From: Planctomycetales bacterium
Lineage (GTDB): Bacteria > Planctomycetota > UBA11346
Reading direction: 5' to 3'
Length of the DNA: 7,304 nt
NCBI GenBank assembly: GCA_025362255.1
Contig: JANYGY010000191.1
Span: 1 to 7,304, forward strand
The position numbers and the translations under genes are program-made. Within the stretch, counting starts at the first letter, position 1. Every line of letters starts with the position of its first letter. Below the pieces are notes generated by a model. It had not been told where the DNA came from and searched no databases. It worked only from the letters and a program-made list of their open reading frames with translations. This document shows positions 1-6,101 of the stretch, piece after piece.

Positions 1-1
1 C

Positions 2-376
2 GTCCGTGATCCCTTAGGGCAAGAGGTGGTGGTGCGTGTTCCGCTGACCACCACGCCGATCGCCGACCCGGCGAAACGCGCGCCGTTGAAACCGCTCGCC
101 CGCTGGGGCCAGGGTGCTGAACCCGCGCTCAGTCAGCTCGCCCGCGACGCTTCAGGCACGTGGTGGGGACTGGCTGCGGATTCGGGCGTTCCGCTACGCA
201 TCAGTGCGGGATGGCTGACCGCCGAACCCCTGGCCCTGCCGCTGGATCAATTGCCGAAACGCGCCGTGGCCCTGGTGATCCGCGGGGACGAACTGCATGT
301 CCTGGATGCCGGCCGACGCACCGTGATGGTCTATGGGATCGATTCGACCGTCCGCCGCACTTACGGCTCCTTTGAC
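2..376 (+). CDS. NHL-repeat beta-propeller protein, upstream part (5' partial, before frameshift)
   Basis: This is the upstream part of a gene that enters from the left edge. The frame is open from base 2, and GTG codons at 26, 29 and 32 lie inside an apparently continuous protein, so I treat the true start as outside the window. The clearest repeat is near 284-370: a strand reading ELHVLDAGRRTVMVYG, followed by a turn and RTYGSF. This matches the layout of an NHL or six-bladed beta-propeller blade, and the phrase LDAG..TV..Y recurs in the downstream part (LDAGQHTVIHY). After about 376 this frame turns into implausible protein (IWRWPP) and stops at 584-586, while the frame one base back becomes propeller-like. 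I read the two as one gene broken by an indel. NHL propellers usually bind proteins or other ligands; no catalytic residues are visible and the exact role is unknown. Confidence 0.7.
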
Positions 377-390
377 CAGGCATCGATCTG
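374..390 (+). other. Apparent single-base deletion (frameshift) in the NHL-repeat gene
   Basis: The upstream frame is sensible through Phe-Asp (371-376). The downstream frame is sensible from Pro-Gly-Ile-Asp (376-387). The two share base 376, so one missing base, most simply a C in the CC run at 376-377, restores a continuous Phe-Asp-Pro-Gly-Ile-Asp. No classical X-XXY-YYZ slippery heptamer is present here, which argues against programmed frameshifting. A sequencing or assembly error and a genuine mutation are both possible. Confidence 0.7.
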
Positions 391-1716
391 GCGCTGGCCG
401 CCGATGGCACGGCATTCATCGCCGATCAAGGCGTCGGAGGCATCGAAATCATCGAGCCTGACGGTTCATATCGAGGCCGTTTGGGCCGGGCAGGAACCGG
501 GCAGGATTCGTTTCAGCACCTCGTCGCGGTCGCCGTCGATCGTACGGGTGATCTGTACGCACTTGATGCCGGGCAGCACACGGTGATCCACTATGATCGC
601 TTTCAGCGACGGGTGGAAACCTGGAGCGTTCCCGCCGATCCCAAAGACCCGCCACTCGATCTCGCCGTGCATCCCGGACGTGGCCTGCTGGTGCTGTATG
701 CGAGTGGTAGACTGGTTGCCGTTTCAGCCAGCGGTGCCTTGGATGCGACCCAGCCGGTGCTCGATGCTGGGGTCGATCCCGGACCTGCTCGAAGCTTGGC
801 GATCGATCAGCTGGGCGAGTTGATCACCTGTCATCCTGAACGGGCCGCCCTGGTCCGATTCAGCGCCGATCTCAAATGCGCCGGAGTCCGCGCTGAACGG
901 ATGCGCGAGCAATCCCTGTGGGCCGCCGATGGCAGCGGGCGCAGTTATGGTCTCGATCCCGATAGCGGGTTTGTGACGGTCTACGATCCTGAAGGCTGGG
1001 CGGTAGCGCGGCTCGACGCCGAAGCCAAAGGAGGCGGCATGTTCGGCTCGACGCTTGGTATGGCAGTGGATCCCACAGGTGCGCGCCTGTGGGTTGCCGA
1101 CAGCAAGAAACATGGCCTGCACCAGATCGATCTGGCAAAGACCTCGGTCGTTGGATTCATTGGCGGCAACGGTGAAAACAACGGCCAATTCCTAGAACCA
1201 ATCGCAGCTGCCTGTGATGACAGCGGACGAGTGTACGTCTTGGACGCCGAAGAATATCGCGTGCAGGTGCTCGCTCCCGATGGGACGTTCCTGTTTGCCT
1301 TTGGTCAAAAAGGAAAAGGGGCCAACGAGTTCAACGACCCGCTGCTCATCACCGTCTCGCCGGCCGGCGACGCCTGTTTTGTCTATGACGGCTGGTCAAA
1401 CCAGATCAAGAAATTCGCTCTCGACCAGACGACAAAGACCGCGACGCACATCACCAATGGTGGTGGAAAAGGTTCGGATCCGGGACAACTGCGCAAAGTG
1501 ATCGGCCTTGGCTGCGATCGTCTCGGTCTGCTTTATGCATTCGATTCGTCGCGCGACGATTTGCAGGTGTTTGATTTTCGCGGTAACAGTTGCATCACGG
1601 TCCTCGGCCTCAAACCTGCTGATATCGGTATGGCCAAGGTGACAGCGATGGCCGTCACCCCGGATGGTCAGGTTGGCTTGATGGGAAGTGGCCGGACGGT
1701 GTGGTTGCGCTGGTAA
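376..1716 (+). CDS. NHL-repeat beta-propeller protein, downstream part (after frameshift)
   Basis: This continues the same propeller gene in the frame one base back. That frame has a stop at 373-375, so it can only be joined from about 376. The protein then reads PGIDLALAADGTAFIADQG and continues in propeller style to a TAA at 1714-1716. Blades are visible at about 406-520 (GTAFIADQG..IEIIEPDG), 550-620 (GDLYALDAG..TVIHY), 1045-1170 (LGMAVDPTGARLWVADS), 1177-1310 (NGQFLEPIAAACDDSGRVYVLDAEEYRVQVLAPDG, split here only by its position) and 1320-1420 (NEFNDPLLITVSPAGDACFVYD). Each blade follows the NHL plan of a G.F..P start, a D..G.VYV.D strand and a final D.. strand. If the gene is truly broken, TTG at 481 is a possible but poorly supported restart. 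The protein ends without a membrane anchor. Its ligand and pathway cannot be told from sequence, and nothing nearby fixes its job. Confidence 0.75.
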   Translation, partial: PGIDLALAADGTAFIADQGVGGIEIIEPDGSYRGRLGRAGTGQDSFQHLVAVAVDRTGDLYALDAGQHTVIHYDRFQRRVETWSVPADPKDPPLDLAVHPGRGLLVLYASGRLVAVSASGALDATQPVLDAGVDPGPARSLAIDQLGELITCHPERAALVRFSADLKCAGVRAERMREQSLWAADGSGRSYGLDPDSGFVTVYDPEGWAVARLDAEAKGGGMFGSTLGMAVDPTGARLWVADSKKHGLHQIDLAKTSVVGFIGGNGENNGQFLEPIAAACDDSGRVYVLDAEEYRVQVLAPDGTFLFAFGQKGKGANEFNDPLLITVSPAGDACFVYDGWSNQIKKFALDQTTKTATHITNGGGKGSDPGQLRKVIGLGCDRLGLLYAFDSSRDDLQVFDFRGNSCITVLGLKPADIGMAKVTAMAVTPDGQVGLMGSGRTVWLRW

Positions 1717-1791
1717 AAGGCTAGCGCTCCTGGACCGCGATCGTCACTGAACGCGACGTGACCCGGGACGTTGAACTCAGAATGAATCCGG

Positions 1792-1810
1792 CAGACAGCT
1801 CCGTTGTCTG
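1792..1810. other. Intergenic hairpin between the NHL-repeat gene and the membrane protein gene
   Basis: The sequence CAGACAGCtccGTTGTCTG can form an 8-pair stem, including one G-T pair, with a 3-base loop. It lies about 75 bases after the stop of the NHL-repeat gene and about 30 bases before the next start. No run of T follows it, so a standard Rho-independent terminator is not supported. It could be a weak terminator, a leader element or chance. The rest of 1717-1842 shows no convincing promoter: a TTGAAC at 1771-1776 has no acceptable -10 partner. Confidence 0.35.
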
Positions 1811-1842
1811 GCTGAAATAAAGCCCCTCTCCAGGCGAATCCT

Positions 1843-3495
1843 ATGCTCCGCTTCAATCCCTCGCAGCCCGTACCCGCCTTTTCCCTCGATAGGCGTGATC
1901 TCGCGCGCAAACGCGGGATGAAGAAACGCGAGTGGCGGCTGCTCGTGATGCTGCCGTTCGTCCTGGTGGTGATCGGCGCATTCATCAATTATCTGCTGGG
2001 CTACGCCAAGATGATTCCCCACGGGCCGTTCGAGCCGGTGATCGAGGAGCGCGTCCTGAAACCGATGGCGACGCCCCGGCTCAACGATGCCGACCCCCTG
2101 CCCAGCGCCACGGCGATCGCCGCCGAGCTGAAGACCGTGCGCGAATTGATCGCTGATCAGGCCAACGTCCGTCACGACGACGTGGTCGACGCGCTCACGC
2201 TCGCCTGGGGTGCTGAACTCCAACATCTGGACCTAGCTCAGCCTCCGATCCCGCAACGGGTGCTTGCCCGGGATCTGCTGTTGGGCGGTGTTCAGCCCGG
2301 TGCTGCCGTGATCCTGCATGGACGTCTCCTCGACAGTGTTGCCGCTCCGCTTGGACCCGATGGCGCTCAACCCACAGCCGACTACCCGATTCCCCAGTCA
2401 GCGATGCCCACGGGGTATCAACGCTTGGCGGTTCAACTCGACGAGCAGCAGATTGCCCAGGTGCTCGCGCCGATCTCGGCCAGTGAACTGGTGGTCGGCC
2501 GTGACATCCAGGTGCTCGGCAGATTTCTCGGCAGCGCACCAGCGCCAACCGGAACCACCGGTGACACCCAGATGCCATTGGTCCTTGCGCGACAAGTTCG
2601 CGCCAGCGAACGATCCGAAGAGCAGACCGACCCGGATCTGGTCGAGATGCGCGGAATCATGCCGGCGACGTTGCCCACCGATCTGTTCACCAATGTCGGC
2701 GATGAGCGCAGTGTCCTGGAAACCCGACCATACTATTTCCTGCTCGGCCAGGCTCGGGTTGATCGTGATGGCGGGCTGGCGGGGTACGCCACCGCTGCCA
2801 ACGGCAATGACCGGGCCGATGACATCCACCAAAAACCTGAAGAATTTCGCGGCCAACCGTTCAAGCTCACCGGTTTTGTCTACCGCTGCTGGGAAGACGT
2901 CAACGTCGCCCGCGATCAGCCCTTTGGCGTCAATCGCGTCTTGCGCATCCTCATGTGGAATCGCGACGCGGGCAAGATCACTGAACTTCTCAACGGTAAA
3001 CCGACTTTGAAAAGTCAAATTTTGCGGCTGTACGAAGTCTGCCTGATCAGCGATCAAGTGGCCCCAGCGCGCGGGGCCAAGATCAGCGTCGATGCTCGAT
3101 TCTTCAAATTCCGCGCCATCCCGGTAAATGCCGACAGCCTGCGCGACCAACGCAATGATGTCCGTCGGCAAAGCGATAACGTGTACACCTTCGCGTTTGT
3201 CGGCGTCGGCTATTCGATCATACCGGCGCTGCCGCCGTACGAACTCCGGTGGCTCGACCTCTCGATCGTCGCCGCCTGCGTCGCCCTAGGGGTGTTGATC
3301 GTGGTCCTCCGCCGCCGGGATCAGCGGCTCGAAAAGCTCGTCGGCGAGCAGGTGCGCCGCCTGCGCGCGACGCGCAAAGCGCTCAATCTTGCGCGGCTTA
3401 ACGCTGTGCATCGGTTGCCGGCGGCTCAAGCATCCACCGCAATCAGCACCCCCATCGCCCCTCCTGCCGAGTCTGAGAAACCCGCTGCACCATGA
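1843..3495 (+). CDS. Two-pass membrane protein with large extracytoplasmic region, unknown function
   Basis: I do not recognise this 550-residue protein as a named family. A positively charged N-terminus (RKRGMKKREW, about residues 22-31) leads into a membrane helix at about 32-53 (LLVMLPFVLVVIGAFINYLL). A second helix lies at about 471-490 (LDLSIVAACVALGVLIVVL), followed by RRR and a basic, probably helical segment to about 525, then a Pro/Ala-rich tail. This predicts both ends in the cytoplasm and residues 54-470 outside. The outer part seems to hold two beta-rich segments: about 142-252 (GAAVILHGRLLDS ... VVGRDIQVLGRFLG) and about 336-426 (GQPFKLTGFVYRCW ... LYEVCLIS ... ISVDARFFKFRAI). 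Both look OB-fold-like, which is inference. A weak AGGCGA lies 6 bases before ATG 1843; ATG 1918 (Met26, start of MKKREW) is an alternative start. The stop overlaps the next gene's start by four bases (ATGA), suggesting translational coupling with manA. Confidence 0.8.
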   Translation: MLRFNPSQPVPAFSLDRRDLARKRGMKKREWRLLVMLPFVLVVIGAFINYLLGYAKMIPHGPFEPVIEERVLKPMATPRLNDADPLPSATAIAAELKTVRELIADQANVRHDDVVDALTLAWGAELQHLDLAQPPIPQRVLARDLLLGGVQPGAAVILHGRLLDSVAAPLGPDGAQPTADYPIPQSAMPTGYQRLAVQLDEQQIAQVLAPISASELVVGRDIQVLGRFLGSAPAPTGTTGDTQMPLVLARQVRASERSEEQTDPDLVEMRGIMPATLPTDLFTNVGDERSVLETRPYYFLLGQARVDRDGGLAGYATAANGNDRADDIHQKPEEFRGQPFKLTGFVYRCWEDVNVARDQPFGVNRVLRILMWNRDAGKITELLNGKPTLKSQILRLYEVCLISDQVAPARGAKISVDARFFKFRAIPVNADSLRDQRNDVRRQSDNVYTFAFVGVGYSIIPALPPYELRWLDLSIVAACVALGVLIVVLRRRDQRLEKLVGEQVRRLRATRKALNLARLNAVHRLPAAQASTAISTPIAPPAESEKPAAP

Positions 3496-4493
3496 TCGAC
3501 CCGCTTGCCTTGCCACTCGCCTTCAAACCCGTGTACCATGCTTTGGTCTGGGGGGGTCGGGCGATGGCCCCCTGGCGTCAAGACCTGCCTGACGGGCGGA
3601 TCGGAGAAAGTTGGGATTTGGCCGATCATCCGCGCGGGATGAGCGTCGTCGCGAGTGGAACTCTCGCGGGTCAGACCTTGCGCGACCTGACCCATCAGCA
3701 CGGCAAGCAGCTGGTCGGCGAGACATGGGACGGCGGCGACTTCCCTCTGCTGGTCAAATTGATCGACGCCAACGCCCGCCTGTCCGTCCAGGTCCATCCG
3801 GACGATGCGCTGGCACGCAACCTTGGTGTCGGCCAGCGTGGCAAGACCGAGTGCTGGTTGATGCTGAACGATGGCGGCGAGTTGTTCGTCGGCACCAAGC
3901 CCGGCGTTGACCGGACCGCCTTCGAAGCCGCCCGCGCTGCGGGTCACGTTGCCGATACGTTGGAACGTTTCATCGCTCGTGACGGTGATTTCTTCTTTCT
4001 TCCGGCGCGCACAGTGCACGCCCTGGGAACCGAATGCCTCCTGTATGAGGTCCAGCAGACCTGCGATGTGACTTTTCGGGTCGACGATTGGGGCCGGCTC
4101 GGGTTGGACGGTAAGCCCCGTCCCCTGCACGTTGCGCAATCCCTGGCGACCATTGATTTCGCGTCGCGAACCCCCCAACCGGTGGTGGCGCCAGAGTTGC
4201 CATGTCATACCGGTGGCACCATCCGCCATCTGATCACCTGCGACTTTTTCACCGTCCAGGAACGGCGCGCGACCCACACTCGTGATGGTGGCAATGGGCG
4301 CTGTACCATCATCACCTGTCTCGACGGCCATGGCACCTTGTCAACCAGCGCCGGCTCGATCTCCATCGAACCGATGCGGACCTACCTGATCCCGGCGTCA
4401 GCTGGGGCTTGGTCGGCGACCGCAATAAAGAGTACAGAAGCCGGGCTCAAAAGTCAGCTGGGCCTGCGATTACTCGCGGCCCAGCCTGGTTGA
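3492..4493 (+). CDS. manA: Mannose-6-phosphate isomerase, class I (EC 5.3.1.8)
   Basis: The product interconverts fructose-6-phosphate and mannose-6-phosphate in the cytoplasm, the entry to GDP-mannose and mannose-containing surface polymers, or the exit for mannose catabolism. At 333 residues it fits the short bacterial (Bacillus-type) class I enzymes. The family motifs are in order: VWGG (19-22), GESWDLADHPRG (38-49), LLVKLIDANARLSVQVHPDD (86-105), GKTECW (117-122), FFFLPARTVHALG (167-179) and EVQQTCDVTFRVDDWGR (186-202). Expected zinc ligands are Gln100, His102, Glu120 and His176, all present. Arg197 in TFRVDDW matches the catalytic arginine of the family. The cupin barrel continues to the C-terminus. 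The ATG at 3492 overlaps the preceding stop (ATGA) and has no strong ribosome binding site of its own, so translation is probably coupled to the upstream membrane protein gene. All key residues are intact, so an active enzyme is likely. Confidence 0.95.
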   Translation: MIDPLALPLAFKPVYHALVWGGRAMAPWRQDLPDGRIGESWDLADHPRGMSVVASGTLAGQTLRDLTHQHGKQLVGETWDGGDFPLLVKLIDANARLSVQVHPDDALARNLGVGQRGKTECWLMLNDGGELFVGTKPGVDRTAFEAARAAGHVADTLERFIARDGDFFFLPARTVHALGTECLLYEVQQTCDVTFRVDDWGRLGLDGKPRPLHVAQSLATIDFASRTPQPVVAPELPCHTGGTIRHLITCDFFTVQERRATHTRDGGNGRCTIITCLDGHGTLSTSAGSISIEPMRTYLIPASAGAWSATAIKSTEAGLKSQLGLRLLAAQPG

Positions 4494-4518
4494 TGCTCGT
4501 CAGACGCGTGCGATTAAC

Positions 4519-4992
4519 TCAGCCTCCGGCGCCGCCATACACGTAGACGTCAACGGAGACCGTGTCTGATTGACTGATCGTGCCGGCCTTTTCCTTTACT
4601 AACAATTTGATCGGCATGGCGCCATCAAAAGCTGGAGCAGACAGTGCTGAGGTATAAGTCAGCTTGATCGTAGCTTTATTGGGTGTCGACGTGTTTGGTG
4701 TGATCGTATATCCAACACTCAGATTGCTGCTGTCGATCGCCCAAATGTATTCCAGGGTTTTCTGACCACGGTAGGTCACCGAGGCGATAACATCGAACTG
4801 AGCGACCTTAGGATTGGTCGCCGAAAGCGGCAACGCCGTATCCTGCTTGAGGGTGACCTGCTTGGGCACGAAGGACGGGTCGAATTTGACCGTTAACGTC
4901 TCACCGACTTCTTCGGAGGTGCAGGAACTGATAAAGGCCGCGCAGACAAGCGCCAGCATACCGAAGGAAACATGGGCGTAACGAATAGTCAT
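4519..4992 (-). CDS. Small secreted lipoprotein, probable Ig-like beta-sandwich, unknown function
   Basis: This 157-residue protein starts with a lipoprotein signal peptide: a short N-region (MTIRYAH), a hydrophobic core (FGMLALVCAAF) and the lipobox ISSC, with the lipidated cysteine at residue 24. The next residue is Thr rather than Asp, so if a Lol system exists, sorting to the outer membrane is expected. The mature part is rich in Thr, Ser and Val in alternating patterns, with ASVTYRGQ, LEYIWAID, YTITPNTS and SVDVYVY, which suggests a single Ig- or PKD-like beta-sandwich. It ends in GGAGG. No catalytic motif is visible. Base composition differs from the neighbours: I count 87 G or C in 180 bases at 4561-4740, about 48 percent, against 73 in 120, about 61 percent, in two lines of the plus-strand genes. 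The ribosome binding site is weak (GGA 4 bases before the ATG). The gene converges on manA with 25 bases between stops. Confidence 0.75.
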   Translation of the reverse strand: MTIRYAHVSFGMLALVCAAFISSCTSEEVGETLTVKFDPSFVPKQVTLKQDTALPLSATNPKVAQFDVIASVTYRGQKTLEYIWAIDSSNLSVGYTITPNTSTPNKATIKLTYTSALSAPAFDGAMPIKLLVKEKAGTISQSDTVSVDVYVYGGAGG

Positions 4993-5141
4993 AAGTCCAT
5001 CTGTATGTGTAGGGTCATGGATGCCAAGAGGGAATCGATCAGCGGCGGTCGAGGAGGGTTATGACCATATGGATGCGTGGCATTGTTGCCTCCAGCCATG
5101 GCAGCCCGAGTCCGACGGGGCAGACATCCAACCATGATCAC
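4993..5141. other. Intergenic gap between sigma factor gene and lipoprotein gene
   Basis: This gap must hold the end of the sigma factor transcript and whatever promoter serves the lipoprotein gene, but I see neither clearly. On the minus strand a TTGGCA (plus 5022-5027) resembles a -35 box, yet no good -10 box lies 16-18 bases downstream. Small palindromes CCATATGG and GCCATGGC occur at about 5065-5105 without a T run. On the plus strand GAGGAGGG at 5051-5058 precedes an ATG at 5061 that opens a long antisense frame. Confidence 0.4.
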
Positions 5142-5951
5142 TCACAGGACATCCTCAGCCGGAATCAGCTCGCGCAGGCGGTTGATCGCCTTGGTCTCGA
5201 TCTGACGAACGCGTTCACGCGTCAGGCTGAAAACCTTGCCGATCTCCTCAAGCGTCATCACCGGAAATTCATCAAGGCCGTAACGATAGCGCAAAACGTC
5301 AGCGTCACGTTTAGGGATCATCGACAGCCGGGATTGGACGAACAAGACATCCTCACGACCACCGACCACCGCCTCCGGGTCAGAACCTTCGTGGGTGTCT
5401 TCAAAAAACGAGCTGAGGTCGGAAACCTCTTCGGCATCCAGGTTGGAACCGTTGATCAGGCTCGTCTCGATGATGCGTTTGAGAAGTTTTGCGTTCTCCT
5501 TGGGCAATTTAAGAGCCTTGACCACCAATTGGATATCGGTGACGCCGGGATTTTCGCGATTGAATTTCTTCCACCGGGCGACGAGTTCCGCCATGTAAGC
5601 TGGGACTCGGATATTTTTGACTTTTTCAAGCAAGGCGCGGCGGATGGCCTGCTTGATCCAGTGTACGGCATAGGTCGAAAACCGGCACTCCATGTCAGGG
5701 TCGAAGCGTTCGACCGCGCGCATCAGGCCGATGTTGCCCTCCTCGATGATATCGAGGATCGGCATGCCCTGATTTTCGTATTGGCGGGCGACGCTCACCA
5801 CCAAGCGCAGATTGCATTGGATGAGGTCCTGCCGCGCCATCCGATCACCGGCTTGCAGCTTGCGGGCGAACGCGCATTCCGATTCCCTGGTCAATACCGG
5901 GAAGACGGACACATCCTTCAAATACATATCCAACAAGGCGTCACGCGGCAT
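5142..5951 (-). CDS. RNA polymerase sigma factor, sigma-70 family, primary-like without region 1.1
   Basis: The product directs RNA polymerase core to promoters. With the start at 5951 it has 269 residues. Region 1.2 is at about 4-37 (DALLDMYLKDVSVFPVLT). Region 2 is at 38-108, with the core-binding stretch DIIEEGNIGLMRAVERFDP (67-85) and the melting and -10 segment FSTYAVHWIKQAIRRAL (91-107). Region 3 starts NIRVPAYMAEL (113-123). Region 4 is at about 212-260, with YRYGLDE and the helix-turn-helix LEEIGKVFSLTRERVRQIE. The recognition helix is of the type that reads a TTGACA-like -35. In region 2.4 the Gln that contacts -12 in sigma-70 is present (Gln101), but the usual Thr three residues later is Arg104. 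Region 1.1 is absent, as in RpoS-like group 2 factors and in some short primary factors; which it is cannot be settled here. An in-frame TTG at 5987 would add 12 residues, but GGAG placed 7 bases before ATG 5951 decides for the shorter form. Confidence 0.92.
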   Translation of the reverse strand: MPRDALLDMYLKDVSVFPVLTRESECAFARKLQAGDRMARQDLIQCNLRLVVSVARQYENQGMPILDIIEEGNIGLMRAVERFDPDMECRFSTYAVHWIKQAIRRALLEKVKNIRVPAYMAELVARWKKFNRENPGVTDIQLVVKALKLPKENAKLLKRIIETSLINGSNLDAEEVSDLSSFFEDTHEGSDPEAVVGGREDVLFVQSRLSMIPKRDADVLRYRYGLDEFPVMTLEEIGKVFSLTRERVRQIETKAINRLRELIPAEDVL

Positions 5952-5957
5952 GAACAG

Positions 5958-5963
5958 ACTCCA
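5958..5963 (-). promoter_or_regulatory. Ribosome binding site of the sigma factor gene
   Basis: On the minus strand TGGAGT lies with GGAG 7 bases before the ATG at 5951. It is the best-placed Shine-Dalgarno sequence among the annotated genes. It selects this start over the in-frame TTG at 5987, whose extra residues (HSLVYSCWSLF) do not look like a sigma factor N-terminus. Confidence 0.75.
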
Positions 5964-6043
5964 GCACGAATAGACTAGTGAATGCAAATCCGCTATGCAA
6001 CGAGAGTTCGGTAGACAGACCGGTAATAGAATCGGTGACAGTC

Positions 6044-6069
6044 TGACTCACTTTGAGTCACTTGAAGTG
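6044..6069. repeat. Two abutting inverted repeats upstream of the sigma factor gene
   Basis: TGACTCActtTGAGTCA (6044-6060) is a perfect 7-base inverted repeat with a 3-base centre. It runs directly into CACTTgAAGTG (6059-6069), a perfect 5-base inverted repeat with a 1-base centre. The pair lies 93-118 bases before the sigma factor start and 33 bases after the holB stop. It could be a regulator binding site for the sigma factor gene or a hairpin at the end of the holB transcript. No T run follows on the minus strand, so a standard terminator is not supported. Confidence 0.45.
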
Positions 6070-6101
6070 GTTGTCTCGTTGGGCGCAATTTATCTATCGA
6101 A

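Noticed and set aside
2398..3171. Minus-strand frame of 257 codons inside the membrane protein gene
   Set aside because: It is a shadow of a gene with a clear domain plan, with no ribosome binding site or family resemblance.
3426..4331. Minus-strand frame of 301 codons inside manA
   Set aside because: The plus strand carries every manA motif; the antisense frame is a shadow of GC-rich codon use.
4494..4518. Shared terminator between the convergent manA and lipoprotein genes
   Set aside because: Only 25 bases lie between the stops, and I see just the short palindrome ACGCGT with no stem plus T run on either strand.
5022..5027. Minus-strand -35 box (TTGGCA) for the lipoprotein gene
   Set aside because: No -10 box with more than three matches lies at a 16-18 base spacing.
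5104..5122. Terminator hairpin after the sigma factor gene
   Set aside because: Only a four- to five-pair CCCG/CGGG stem with a bulge is possible, and no T run follows on the minus strand.
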